Shown here: positions 24,219 through 33,437 of the stretch, piece by piece | Layout: each line of letters starts with the position of its first letter | How positions within the stretch are numbered: the first letter of the stretch is position 1 | Source of the DNA: an uncultured Selenomonadales bacterium | Lineage (GTDB): Bacteria > Bacillota > Negativicutes > Selenomonadales > Selenomonadaceae | Assembly: GCA_947304355.1 (NCBI GenBank) | Contig: CAMZAX010000006.1 | Span: 31,376-95,375 of the forward strand | Direction of reading: 5' to 3' | DNA: 64,000 bases | Made by a program: the position numbers and the translations under genes | The notes under the pieces: generated by a model | Database searches by the model: none | What the model was told of the DNA's origin: nothing | What the model saw: the letters and a program-made list of their open reading frames with translations, nothing else

Positions 24219-25280
24219 ATGGGCAAACCTTGGCTGGCGTCAATCGAATACATACGCGGCGTGGCGATGTTGGGCGTCGTGGCGATACACGCGGGCTCGC
24301 AATACCTTTTGCTGAATCCCACGCCCAACGTCCACTTGGTCGCGCTGTTTGAAGTCGTCTCGCGATTCAGCGTGCCGATATTTTTTTTCGTGTCGGCGTT
24401 CGGGCTGTTCTATCGCATGGACTTGAACGCGCCGTTCGATTACGGAAAATTTTTGCGGCGGCGATTCAAGGCGGTGCTGATACCCTACTTGCTCTGGTCG
24501 ACGTTTTACCTCGTGCACGACAATTGGTATCACGGCTGGCAACTTTTCCCGGACTTCGATTATGCGGCGGAGATTTACGCGTTCGGGCTGGCGAAATATC
24601 ATCTGTACTTCATGGTGATTCTGATTTGGTTTTACGTGCTGATGCCGGCGATGATTTTTTTTGTCAAGCGCATGACGCCCGCCCGTCTGCTGTTGCTTTT
24701 GGTCGCGCAGGTCGCGTTCGATTATTGGTCGAGTTATTGCGCGGGCGCGTCGGAAAATTTATTCATGAAGTGGCGGCTCAACTGGCTCGTGTTGCATTAC
24801 GTGTTCGTGTTCGTGTTCGGCGGCGTGTTGGCAGTCAATTCGCAGAGATTCTTCGCGTGGTGCGCGGCGCACAAAAAAAGAGTCGGCGCAACGTTTTTGG
24901 TCGCGCTGACTGCTTTGACGGGCTGGTATTATTGGCTGATATACGTTCGCGGTTTTTCGGCGGAAGCTGCGGTCAACACGGCACATCAGCTGTCGCCGCC
25001 GGGGATTTTCTACACGATAGCCGCGTCGCTTTTTTTGTTCACGCTGTTTCAATTCGGACGCCTGCCCGCGCCGCTGAAAACGTTCCTTAGCGTGCTTGGC
25101 AAGAATTCTTCGTTCGTGTACCTCGCGCACCCGCTGACAATAACTTACTTGACAATTGGCTTGGGCAAGTTGGGATTAATCATGACGGCGACGAACGCGC
25201 TGATATTTTACGCGGCGACGGTCGTCGTCACGTTGTCGGTCAAGCTCATGCTCACGCGATTCGTTCAAGCATTCCGATGA
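24219..25280 (+). CDS. Acyltransferase family 3 membrane protein
   Basis: 353 residues with about ten membrane helices. Family 3 marks: opening WLASIEYIRGVAMLGVVAIHAGSQ (the R..A...V..H core with catalytic His) and FSVPIFFFVSAFGLFY, then RRRFKAVLIPYLLWSTFY. These enzymes move acetyl or other acyl groups across the membrane to surface polysaccharide or peptidoglycan. ATG 24219 has GAAGGTAA upstream. Its last 29 bases overlap the convergent pepD gene. Confidence 0.88.
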   Translation: MGKPWLASIEYIRGVAMLGVVAIHAGSQYLLLNPTPNVHLVALFEVVSRFSVPIFFFVSAFGLFYRMDLNAPFDYGKFLRRRFKAVLIPYLLWSTFYLVHDNWYHGWQLFPDFDYAAEIYAFGLAKYHLYFMVILIWFYVLMPAMIFFVKRMTPARLLLLLVAQVAFDYWSSYCAGASENLFMKWRLNWLVLHYVFVFVFGGVLAVNSQRFFAWCAAHKKRVGATFLVALTALTGWYYWLIYVRGFSAEAAVNTAHQLSPPGIFYTIAASLFLFTLFQFGRLPAPLKTFLSVLGKNSSFVYLAHPLTITYLTIGLGKLGLIMTATNALIFYAATVVVTLSVKLMLTRFVQAFR

Positions 25281-26700
25281 TAAATTTCACGTGCGGGGCG
25301 ACGGTGTCCAGGTGCAAGCGTTCGTTCGGGCTGTGAATGTTTTCGTTCGTCGTGCCGATTGATATGATGTCAAGGGCGCGATTTTTTTGGAGGAAGATGC
25401 TCGTCTCCAAGCCCATGTGCGTATTCTCGACTGTGGGCGCGTAACCGTTTTGCTCCGTGAAAACTTCCGTCGCAAGTTTCAGAAGTTTGCTTTTGGGATT
25501 GAAAGCCCAAGCGGGCGTCGGCGTTGCGAACTTGCTTTTGAACGTGCAAAGCCGCGCCGCTTGCGTGAAGCCCTCGATAAATTCATCGACCAACGCATCG
25601 ACATTGCCGCGCGGTAAAATTCTCAGCTCGACAATCTCGTCGTCCATGTGCACCATGCCCAAGTTCGCAGAAGCAAAAACCTGCGCGGGGGTTTCGGGAT
25701 TGAGCATATAAACGCCGCTGTGAATCAGCGTGATAAGATTGGCAAGGTATTCATAATCTTTGGCGTGCAAAACTTTTTCGGGGCGTCGAACAACTTGCGC
25801 CTCGATTTTTATGTTCGGGTCGGTCGCGGCGAAAATTTCACGCAGCTCATGTTCGACCTTCTCGCAGATGTCCTCGACAGCCATTGCCGCAATGTCCGTG
25901 GCGAAGACGAATTCCGCTTCGGCGGGTATGACGTTGAAAGCCGTCCCGCCGCTCAAATTCGACAGCCGAATCTTGCCGTGCTTGGTTATTTGCCGCATGA
26001 CGGCGACGGCGACTTTAATCGCGTTGATTCGCCCGTTTGCGATTTCGCCGCCCGAATGACCGCCGCGCAGTCCGCTGATTCGTACAATCATATTTGTGCC
26101 GAGTTTCGTGTCGGGACGAACGTAATGAAGTTCGCGCCAAAGCGTGGCGTGAACACAGCCCGCACAGCCCGCGACGATCTCGCCGAAACGTTCCGAATCG
26201 CAATTAATCATGTAGGCCGCGCCGTTCAGAAATTTTTTATCCAAGTTGAGCGCGCCGCTCATACCCTGTTCCTCGTTGGTCGTGAAAATTATCCTCAGCC
26301 GCCCGTGTTCAAAACTCTGCCGTTTGTCGACAAGGTAAAGGATTTCCGCAACGCCAATGCCGTTGTCCGCGCCCAAACTCGTGCCTTGAGCCTCAAGAAA
26401 TTTTTCGCCGCGAATCAACTTAATCGGGTCTGTCGTCGGCTCGTAGGCAACACCTTCCCGCGCCACGCATACCATATCCATATGCCCTTGAAGAATCGTC
26501 AAAGGCGATTTCTCTTTGCCGGGGCTCGCGGGCACCTCGGCGATAATATTGTTACAGTCGTCCTGCACGACCTTTAAGCCGCGTTGCTCGAAAAAACTCT
26601 TCAGATAATTGCTGACTTGTTGCTCGTGCTTGGACGGGCGCGGAATCGCCGCCAGCTTTTCAAATTCGGCAAGGACGCCGTTCAAAATCGTTTCGCTCAT
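25252..26700 (-). CDS. pepD: Aminoacyl-histidine dipeptidase (M20 family, PepD)
   Basis: 482 residues, cytosolic zinc dipeptidase of the beta-Ala-His dipeptidase type. Metal ligands: GHMDMV near residue 72, the LGADNGIGVAEIL block near 120 and the catalytic EEQGMSGAL near 153, and NCDSERFGE, then the C-terminal HMGLETSIF and IHSPNERL near the end. The lid domain sits between. ATG 26700 was chosen at the start of a clean MSETILNGVLAEF opening. Confidence 0.93.
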   Translation of the reverse strand: MSETILNGVLAEFEKLAAIPRPSKHEQQVSNYLKSFFEQRGLKVVQDDCNNIIAEVPASPGKEKSPLTILQGHMDMVCVAREGVAYEPTTDPIKLIRGEKFLEAQGTSLGADNGIGVAEILYLVDKRQSFEHGRLRIIFTTNEEQGMSGALNLDKKFLNGAAYMINCDSERFGEIVAGCAGCVHATLWRELHYVRPDTKLGTNMIVRISGLRGGHSGGEIANGRINAIKVAVAVMRQITKHGKIRLSNLSGGTAFNVIPAEAEFVFATDIAAMAVEDICEKVEHELREIFAATDPNIKIEAQVVRRPEKVLHAKDYEYLANLITLIHSGVYMLNPETPAQVFASANLGMVHMDDEIVELRILPRGNVDALVDEFIEGFTQAARLCTFKSKFATPTPAWAFNPKSKLLKLATEVFTEQNGYAPTVENTHMGLETSIFLQKNRALDIISIGTTNENIHSPNERLHLDTVAPHVKFIIGMLERIA

Positions 26701-26782
26701 TAGTCCCTACTCCATTCTGTTTGAAAAATGAACTCGAAACACAACGCCGTTTAATTCTGTCAAGGGCGGCAAAAATCCTGCG

Positions 26783-26811
26783 TTGTGGAAACTCCGACGC
26801 CGTGATAAAAT
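26783..26811 (+). promoter_or_regulatory. Promoter of the NYN repeat gene
   Basis: TTGTGG (26783-26788), 17-base spacer, TAAAAT (26806-26811). Confidence 0.5.
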
Positions 26812-26844
26812 TTGGTAACTAACGGAAGGAGGCGCGCAGGCAGG

Positions 26845-28359
26845 TTGGTTGCTCATGTTTTCGTTGACGCGGAAAATATTTCGCCCGCCGTCACCTTCAA
26901 GGTCGTCGAACATTTCGGCAAAGCTCACACCGTCACCAAAGTTGACATCATCGCCAAAGAGGACTCGCTCCCCTTCAGATACCGCGACTTGGACGAAAAG
27001 CTTTATCGCGTGCAAAATTGTTTCTACGGCAAAAATTCCGCCGACACTTGGCTTTGTATCGAAATCGTGCGCGCCATTATCGACGAACCCGACCTTGAAC
27101 TGATTATAATCGTCTCCGGCGACAAAGATTTTCTGCCCGCCATTAAATTCGCCGTCGACTTCGAAAAAAAAGTTGTCGTCGTCTCCAACGGCGCGGGACA
27201 CAAAACCTTGACCGAACAACTGCGCGCTTTGCACGTGTCGCCCGACGCCGTCGAACTCAAGGATTATCGCCTGCATTTCGGCGACCCGACGCCCGGTCTC
27301 GAAAAATTCTTGCCGCAAATGAGTTTCTTCCTGAAAAAATATTTTTTCGACCGCGAAGAGCGAATCAAGTTCATTCTCGTCAAAAAGGGCGCGCAACTCG
27401 TTGAGGTGCCGTTCATACGCGGCATGGGCTCCGGCATCTTCCGCCGCTTGCTGATTGATTTGAACGTTATAAGCAAGGGCGATTCCGTCAAAGATTTCAT
27501 CACGCACAACTTTTTAAAGCTCGCGCACGACCGAGTTTTTTTCCGCTCCGAAGCCGAACTTGCCGTGCCGACGCCTGCCGAACAGGTTGAAACTTTTTTC
27601 GCCGACAACGCCGACGCCGTCCGCAAAATTTTCGTCAAGCACAACGGCAAGCTGTCAGAAGTGCCTTTCGTCGACGGAATGCCACTCGGTCTCTTCGGGC
27701 AAATGCTCCGCGAAAAAAAAATCATCGGCAAAGGCGCGACGGTCTCAGCCGTGGCAACGAACAGCCTCCTTGACGTGCGCGACGACAAAGTTTTTCTCAA
27801 CGACGAAGACGCGCTCGAACGCATAGTCAACGCGGTCGACGAATACCTTGACAGGCACGCCGCGCAACTCACGTCCGTTTTCATCAAGCACAACGGCGAA
27901 CTGTACGAAGTGCCTTTCGTGGACGGTATGCCGCTTGAACTTTTCGCCAAGCTCTTGCGCGACATGAACATCATCGGCAAAAACGCGTTACCTGCAACAG
28001 TGGCGGCGAACAGCCTCCTTGACGTGCGCGACGATAAAGTTTTTTTGCGCGACGAAGACGATCTCGACGCCGCTTACGAACGCACAATCAGCGACGCCGA
28101 CGAATACTTTGACTTTCACGCGGATAAACTCACGTCCGTTTTAATCAAGCACAACGGTGAATTGTCCGAAGTGCCCTTCGTCAACGGAATGCCGCTTGAA
28201 CTTTTCGGCAAGCTCCTGCGCGAAATGCACATCATCGACAGGAAGACAGCTCCTGCCGTTGTCGCCGCCCGAAGCGGGCTTGACGTGCGCGACGGCAAAG
28301 TTTTTATGCAAGCTGCGACATTTACGACCTTGACAAATAAAAATTTTGGAGTAAAATAA
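26845..28359 (+). CDS. NYN domain nuclease-like protein with four repeated modules
   Basis: About 504 residues. N-terminal NYN (PIN-like) domain, residues 1-140, with the acidic residues expected for metal-dependent RNA cleavage: HVFVDAENIS, NSADTWLCIEIVRA and IIIVSGDKDFLPAI. Then four modules of about 80-87 residues, each with the core I-x-x-x-G-x-x-x-EVPF-x-x-GMP-x-x-LF-x-x-LLR and a closing DVRDDKVFL-type strand (about residues 160-245, 250-330, 335-415, 420-500). The modules recall winged-helix type RNA-binding repeats like LOTUS/OST-HTH in NYN proteins, but I cannot assign them. TTG 26845 is the likely start with AAGGAGG upstream at 12 bases. Possible RNA-targeting effector or RNA decay factor. 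Confidence 0.78.
   Translation: MVAHVFVDAENISPAVTFKVVEHFGKAHTVTKVDIIAKEDSLPFRYRDLDEKLYRVQNCFYGKNSADTWLCIEIVRAIIDEPDLELIIIVSGDKDFLPAIKFAVDFEKKVVVVSNGAGHKTLTEQLRALHVSPDAVELKDYRLHFGDPTPGLEKFLPQMSFFLKKYFFDREERIKFILVKKGAQLVEVPFIRGMGSGIFRRLLIDLNVISKGDSVKDFITHNFLKLAHDRVFFRSEAELAVPTPAEQVETFFADNADAVRKIFVKHNGKLSEVPFVDGMPLGLFGQMLREKKIIGKGATVSAVATNSLLDVRDDKVFLNDEDALERIVNAVDEYLDRHAAQLTSVFIKHNGELYEVPFVDGMPLELFAKLLRDMNIIGKNALPATVAANSLLDVRDDKVFLRDEDDLDAAYERTISDADEYFDFHADKLTSVLIKHNGELSEVPFVNGMPLELFGKLLREMHIIDRKTAPAVVAARSGLDVRDGKVFMQAATFTTLTNKNFGVK
28330..28357 (+). promoter_or_regulatory. Promoter before the second NYN gene
   Basis: TTGACA (28330-28335), 16-base spacer, TAAAAT (28352-28357), inside the 3' end of the preceding gene. 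Confidence 0.55.
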
Positions 28360-28403
28360 ATTCCCCGGATTAAAGGGCAATCTTGTTCAAGGAGGTGTTC
28401 GGC

Positions 28404-28439
28404 ATGTTGAAAGCGACAAGCTTTATCAACGACGCTTAG
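28404..28439 (+). CDS. Possible 11-residue leader peptide (MLKATSFINDA)
   Basis: A very short frame with a strong AAGGAGGTG site seven bases before the ATG, inside the 5' leader of the next NYN gene. It could be a leader peptide or a chance frame. No runs of one amino acid suggest attenuation. Confidence 0.35.
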   Translation: MLKATSFINDA

Positions 28440-28503
28440 CGAGCACGGGCAAGTTATGAGTGTTTCACGTACAGTTCTTTGAAAAATCGGGAGGGTTTTT
28501 ACA

Positions 28504-29058
28504 ATGAGTAACGATATTGCATTGTTTATAGACAACGGCTATCTGCAAAAAGTTTTGCACGACAGTTATGACCAATCGAGGATAGATTATTTGAAACTGG
28601 CGGAACTAATGAGAGGCAACGATAACCTCATCTGCACTTACTTTTATGACTGTGAGTGTTATGTAAGCAAAACACCGACGTATACAGAAATGCGGCGTCG
28701 TATTAGTCAACAGACATTTTTTAACTTCTTGAAAAGTTTGCCGCGATTTAAATGTCGCATCGGAACGCTCAAAAGAGTTTTTGACCAATACGGGGAACCA
28801 CATTTCATTCAAAAGGAAGTTGACGTGTGGCTGGGCGTCGACCTGGTCGATTTAAGCTTTAATCACCAAATAACCAAAGCGAAAATCATTGCGGGCGATG
28901 TCGACTTTGTTCCGGCAATTAAACGAGCAGAAAAACACGGTGTGATAACCGAGCTGTTTTACTCTCCGTCCTCTGTAAATTCCAAGCTTCTGAACACCGT
29001 CGACACAGCCACAGTAATGACTGCCGATTTAATTAAAAAAGCTACCCGAATGATATAA
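28504..29058 (+). CDS. NYN domain protein (LabA/DUF88-like)
   Basis: 184 residues, almost only the NYN domain. Three acidic positions are in place: IALFIDNGYL (residue 10), EVDVWLGVDLVDLS (about 107-117) and KIIAGDVDFVPAIKRAEKHG (about 130-150). Predicted metal-dependent RNase fold. It is more AT-rich than its neighbours and lies directly behind the larger NYN gene but with its own promoter. Bacterial NYN proteins of this type are implicated in RNA turnover; a specific target is not known. Confidence 0.85.
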   Translation: MSNDIALFIDNGYLQKVLHDSYDQSRIDYLKLAELMRGNDNLICTYFYDCECYVSKTPTYTEMRRRISQQTFFNFLKSLPRFKCRIGTLKRVFDQYGEPHFIQKEVDVWLGVDLVDLSFNHQITKAKIIAGDVDFVPAIKRAEKHGVITELFYSPSSVNSKLLNTVDTATVMTADLIKKATRMI

Positions 29059-29108
29059 ACACAGCCTGCCGATAAATTTCAATCGCAGAATAAACTGTAT
29101 CGATAACG

Positions 29109-29147
29109 AAGACTGCTTTCCGCATGCGGAGGGCGGTCTTTGATTTT
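29109..29147 (+). terminator. Terminator after the second NYN gene
   Basis: AAGAC and GTCTT close a long imperfect stem with inner TCCGC/GCGGA, followed by TTTGATTTTG. Confidence 0.6.
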
Positions 29148-29233
29148 GTAAGGCGTCAAATCGCGTTCGTGCTTGATAAAGTCGCGCAAATGAATTAAAC
29201 TTGCCGCATTGACATCACGAGGAGGAAAAAATT

Positions 29234-32200
29234 TTGTTATATCGCAAGGTTGATACCAATTTGAACTTCGCGAGCCGCGAAAAGGAAGTCGAAACTTTTT
29301 GGGCGGAACACAACATCGCACAGAAAGCAATCGACAAGCGCGACGGCTGCGAAGACTACACCTTTTACGACGGTCCCCCGACGGCGAACGGTCAGCCGCA
29401 TATCGGTCACGTCTTGACGCGCGTCATCAAAGATTTGTTCCCGCGCTATCACTCCATGAAGGGTCAGAAAGTTTTTCGCAAAGCCGGCTGGGACACTCAC
29501 GGCTTGCCCGTCGAACTTGAAGTCGAAAAGCTCATCGGCATCAACGGCAAGGAGCAAATCGAGGCTTACGGCATGGAGCCCTTCATCAAAAAATGCCGCG
29601 AGTCCGTCTGGAAGTACAAAGGCATGTGGGAAGAATTCAGCGGCGTCGTCGGCTTTTGGGCGGACATGGATCATCCCTACATCACTTACGAAAACGATTA
29701 CATCGAGTCGGAGTGGTGGGCACTCAAAAAAATTTGGGAACGCGGCTTGCTTTACAAAGGTCATAAGGTCGTGCCGTATTGCCCGCGCTGCGGAACGCCG
29801 CTTTCAAGTCACGAAGTCGCGCTTGGTTACAAAGACGTCAAGGAGCGTTCGGCTGTCGTCAAGTTCAAAGTCGCGGACGAAGATGCTTACTTCCTTGCCT
29901 GGACGACGACGCCTTGGACGTTGCCTTCAAATCTGTGCCTGTGCGTCAACCCGAAAGTCGATTACGTTAAGATTCAAGTCGGCGACACGATTTACATCCT
30001 TGCCGAGGCGTTGGTTGATAAAGTCTTCGACGGCGTTGACGGCGAACGCAAAATCTTGGCGCGTTACAAAGGTGCGGAGCTTGAGTATCGCAAATACGAG
30101 CCGCTGTATCCTTTCGCCGACGAGATTGTCAAACGTTCGGGCAAGGCGGCGCATTACGTCACCTGCGACGATTACGTAACGACCGAGGACGGCACCGGCA
30201 TTGTCCACTGCGCGCCGGCTTTCGGCGAGGACGATAACCGCGTCTGCAAAAAATACGATATTCCGTTCGTGCAGTTCGTCGACGGCAAGGGCAACATGAC
30301 TGCCGAGACGTATTGGGCGGGCACCTTCGTCAAGGACGCCGACCCGCTGATTCTCAAGGACTTGAAGACTTCGGGCAAGCTGTTCAAGGCTCCGCCGTTC
30401 GAACACAGCTACCCGCATTGTTGGCGTTGCGACACGCCGCTGATTTACTACGCCCGCGAATCGTGGTTCATCAAGATGACGGCTGTCAAAGACGACCTGC
30501 TTAAAAATAACGCGAAGGTCAACTGGATTCCGCCGACAATCGGCAAGGGACGCTTCGGCGATTGGCTTGAACACGTGCAGGATTGGGGCATAAGCCGCAA
30601 CCGCTATTGGGGCACGCCGCTCAACATCTGGGAATGCGAATGCGGGCACCAACACTCAATCGGCTCAATCGACGAACTCAAATCGCTGTCGACGAACTGT
30701 CCCGACGATATTGAACTGCACCGCCCGTACATCGACGCCGTAACCTTCCCGTGCGAAAAATGCGGCAAGGAAATGCACCGCGTCCCCGAAGTCATTGACT
30801 GCTGGTTTGATTCGGGCGCAATGCCGTTCGCGCAATTCCATTACCCGTTTGAAAACGTCGAGGCGTTTAAGGAACACTTCCCCGCCGACTTCATCAGCGA
30901 GGCTGTCGACCAGACGCGCGGCTGGTTCTATTCGCTCATGGCGATTTCCACGCTGATTTTCGACGACACCGCGTTTAAGAATTGTATCGTCTTGGGGCTC
31001 GTGCTTGACAAGGACGGGCAGAAAATGTCGAAGTCGAAGGGCAACGCCGTCGCGCCCATGGAGACGCTTGCCAAACACGGCGCGGACGCAATTCGCTGGT
31101 ACTTCTACGAAAACTCTGCGCCTTGGTTGCCGAATCGCTTCCACGACGGCGCGGTCACCGAAGGGCAACGCAAATTCCTCGGCACGCTGTGGAATACTTA
31201 CGCGTTCTTCGTCCTCTACGCCAATATCGACGACTTCGACGCCACGAAATATCAACTCGAATACGACAAGCTTGCCGTCATGGACAAATGGCTTTTGTCG
31301 CGGCTCAACACGATGGTTAAGACCGTCGACGACGCGCTTGCCAATTACAAAGTCCCCGAATCTGCGCGGGCGTTGCAAGATTTTGTTGACGAGCTGAGCA
31401 ACTGGTACGTGCGTCGCAGTCGTGCGCGTTTCTGGGCGAAGGGCATGGAGCAGGACAAAATCAACGCTTACATGACGCTGTACACCGCGCTGGTCACGTT
31501 GGCGAAGGCTGCCGCGCCCATGGTGCCGTTCATCACCGAAAACATTTATCGCAACTTGGTTTGCTCAATCGACGCGTCCGCGCCCGAAAGCGTGCACCTG
31601 TGCGACTACCCGACGCCCGACGAAAAATTTATCGACGCCGAACTCGAACGCAACATGAACGAAGTCTTGAAAATCGTCGTGCTGGGCAGAGCCGCGCGCA
31701 ATGCCGCCAACATCAAGAATCGTCAACCCGTCGCCGAAATGTTCGTTAAGGCTGACGCGTTGCCCGAATTCTTCGTTGACATCATCGCCGACGAACTCAA
31801 CGTCAAGCGCGTCGAATTCCGCGCGGACATGGGCGCGTTCATCCGTTACAACATCAAGCCGAATTTCCGCGTCCTAGGCAAGAAGGTCGGCAAACGCATG
31901 GGCGAAGTCAAGTCCGCGCTCGAAAAACTCGACGGGCAAGCCGCCAAACTCGAACTCGACAAGACCGGCGAACTTAAGCTCGGCGACATCACGTTGACGG
32001 CTGAAGACGTTGAGATTACCGTCACGCAGAGCGAAGGCTTCAACTGCCAAAGCGACGGCGACGTTGCGATTGCCCTGTCGACGACGTTGACGCCCGCGCT
32101 GATTGAAGAAGGCTTCGTCCGCGAAATCATCAGCAAGGTGCAAGTCATGCGCCGCGAAAGCGATTTTGAAGTCACGGACAGGATAAAGATTTTCACGTCC

Positions 32201-32353
32201 GGCAACGAGAAGCTTGCGCGAATTATGACGGACAACGCGGTTGAAATTATGAACGTCACGCTTGCGAACGAAATTAACTTCACGGAACACGTCGCCGCCA
32301 AGTATTGGGACATCAACGGCGAAAAGGTTTTATTGGCTGTGGAAAGGATTTGA
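29234..32353 (+). CDS. ileS: Isoleucyl-tRNA synthetase
   Basis: 1039 residues, class I synthetase of the longer type with the zinc-poor C-terminal domain. HIGH box GPPTANGQPHIGHVLT near residue 50, the WDTHGLPVELEVEK connective, editing domain around TTPWTLPSN, RQTRGWFYSL type signature as VDQTRGWFYSL, and KMSKSKGN near residue 597. TTG 29234 follows GAGGAGG. No T-box leader was seen upstream. Confidence 0.96.
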   Translation: MLYRKVDTNLNFASREKEVETFWAEHNIAQKAIDKRDGCEDYTFYDGPPTANGQPHIGHVLTRVIKDLFPRYHSMKGQKVFRKAGWDTHGLPVELEVEKLIGINGKEQIEAYGMEPFIKKCRESVWKYKGMWEEFSGVVGFWADMDHPYITYENDYIESEWWALKKIWERGLLYKGHKVVPYCPRCGTPLSSHEVALGYKDVKERSAVVKFKVADEDAYFLAWTTTPWTLPSNLCLCVNPKVDYVKIQVGDTIYILAEALVDKVFDGVDGERKILARYKGAELEYRKYEPLYPFADEIVKRSGKAAHYVTCDDYVTTEDGTGIVHCAPAFGEDDNRVCKKYDIPFVQFVDGKGNMTAETYWAGTFVKDADPLILKDLKTSGKLFKAPPFEHSYPHCWRCDTPLIYYARESWFIKMTAVKDDLLKNNAKVNWIPPTIGKGRFGDWLEHVQDWGISRNRYWGTPLNIWECECGHQHSIGSIDELKSLSTNCPDDIELHRPYIDAVTFPCEKCGKEMHRVPEVIDCWFDSGAMPFAQFHYPFENVEAFKEHFPADFISEAVDQTRGWFYSLMAISTLIFDDTAFKNCIVLGLVLDKDGQKMSKSKGNAVAPMETLAKHGADAIRWYFYENSAPWLPNRFHDGAVTEGQRKFLGTLWNTYAFFVLYANIDDFDATKYQLEYDKLAVMDKWLLSRLNTMVKTVDDALANYKVPESARALQDFVDELSNWYVRRSRARFWAKGMEQDKINAYMTLYTALVTLAKAAAPMVPFITENIYRNLVCSIDASAPESVHLCDYPTPDEKFIDAELERNMNEVLKIVVLGRAARNAANIKNRQPVAEMFVKADALPEFFVDIIADELNVKRVEFRADMGAFIRYNIKPNFRVLGKKVGKRMGEVKSALEKLDGQAAKLELDKTGELKLGDITLTAEDVEITVTQSEGFNCQSDGDVAIALSTTLTPALIEEGFVREIISKVQVMRRESDFEVTDRIKIFTSGNEKLARIMTDNAVEIMNVTLANEINFTEHVAAKYWDINGEKVLLAVERI

Positions 32354-32354
32354 C

Positions 32355-33221
32355 ATGCTGAAAGTCATGCTTTGGGTCGTCTCGAAAGATAACAGCTTTC
32401 TTGACGGCGCGCTGAGCATTTTGGAACGCCAACACAACGGCATTGAGCTTGTCGGCATGGCGGCGGGCGAAGACGTTGCCGCAGTTGACGGAGGATATGA
32501 CGTGTTGCTTGTCGTCGTCGCGAAACAAATCGGTCTTGGCAAAATCGCGAAAGCCGCCCGTCAGCTCCGCCTTCCCGAAGAAAAACTTTTGGGCGATTGG
32601 ATTGCTTGCATTCCCGGTTTCATGCTGAAAAAGTATCGTCAACTGCAACGCTCGCGTTTGTCGATTTTTTCTAAAAATTGTTTTGGCGGGCTCATAAGTC
32701 GTACTTTCGGTTTGCCGATTCGCTCGCCGTTGTGGAATTTGTTTGTAAGAAACGATTTAGAATGCCTGTATCTTTATCAAAATATTCATGCCTGCTTGGA
32801 GAAAAAATTAACTTTCCTGGAAATGCGTTGGCATGATGTTATGAAACACAATCACCCCGTCGCCTGTCTCGGCAACGTAGGTCTTATGATGGTTCATCAT
32901 CTTGATTTCGAAACGGCGGAGGCTGATTGGAACAAATACAAAGCTCGGATTAATTGGTTTAATCTTTTCGTTATGATGTTCACCAAAGACGAAAAAATTT
33001 TGGCGGAGTTTGACGCGTTACCTTACGGCAAAAAAGTTTGCTTCGTGCCGTTCAAGTCCGATTTGGATTCGGCGTGGTACATTGATCCCAAAATCGACTT
33101 CGACAGAAAAGAAGAGGGCTTCTACGACGTGGTCAATAATTTTGCCCGTGGTAAACATTTTTACTACGACCCGTTTGACATGCTCCTTTACGGCAAAAAA
33201 ACACAGCTTATCGATATGTGA
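32355..33221 (+). CDS. DUF1919 family protein, surface polysaccharide related
   Basis: 288 residues. The N-terminal half (about 90 residues) reads as a small nucleotide-fold domain (MLKVMLWVVSKDNSFLDGAL...VLLVVVAKQIG). The rest fits DUF1919: SIFSKNCFGGLISRTFGLPIRSP, then LEMRWHDVMKHNHPVACLGNV and ALPYGKKVCFVPF. DUF1919 genes lie in exopolysaccharide/capsule clusters; the activity is unknown. From about 32640 the gene becomes AT-rich, unlike the N-terminal half and ileS, suggesting a chimeric or transferred end. ATG follows ileS by one base. Confidence 0.78.
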   Translation: MLKVMLWVVSKDNSFLDGALSILERQHNGIELVGMAAGEDVAAVDGGYDVLLVVVAKQIGLGKIAKAARQLRLPEEKLLGDWIACIPGFMLKKYRQLQRSRLSIFSKNCFGGLISRTFGLPIRSPLWNLFVRNDLECLYLYQNIHACLEKKLTFLEMRWHDVMKHNHPVACLGNVGLMMVHHLDFETAEADWNKYKARINWFNLFVMMFTKDEKILAEFDALPYGKKVCFVPFKSDLDSAWYIDPKIDFDRKEEGFYDVVNNFARGKHFYYDPFDMLLYGKKTQLIDM

Positions 33222-33241
33222 TTCGACGCTTGAAAAAATTT

Positions 33242-33274
33242 AAGCGGTTGCACCGAGGCAACCGCTTTTTTTTT
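33242..33274. terminator. Bidirectional terminator
   Basis: AAGCGGTTGC pairs with GCAACCGCTT, followed by T7 or more, between convergent genes. Confidence 0.85.
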
Positions 33275-33281
33275 GGAATCA

Positions 33282-33437
33282 TTATTTTTGCACGAGAACG
33301 CGTGCTAAAAGATTGAAAATATTGGTGTCCATGTTTTCGGATAAGTCATGTTGATTGCGAAGCGGTAGCGACACCGATGAAGAATTTATTACGTGAAGCA
33401 ACGGTAACAAAAGCTCTTCGAAACGCGTATTATTTAA
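33282..33437 (-). CDS. C-terminal tail of the HAD-like protein, out of frame in this sequence
   Basis: About 51 codons reading LNNTRFEELLLPLLHVINSS onward, ending LLARVLVQK at the stop 33282. In the present 12-G state the upstream gene stops directly behind the tract; 10 or 13 G would fuse this tail to it. It has the look of a real helical segment and sits exactly before the terminator. Confidence 0.6.
   Translation of the reverse strand, partial: LNNTRFEELLLPLLHVINSSSVSLPLRNQHDLSENMDTNIFNLLARVLVQK

Noticed and set aside
29059..29233. T-box leader in front of ileS
   Set aside because: No specifier loop, no AGGGUGGNACCGCG box; only a terminator hairpin of the preceding gene is seen.
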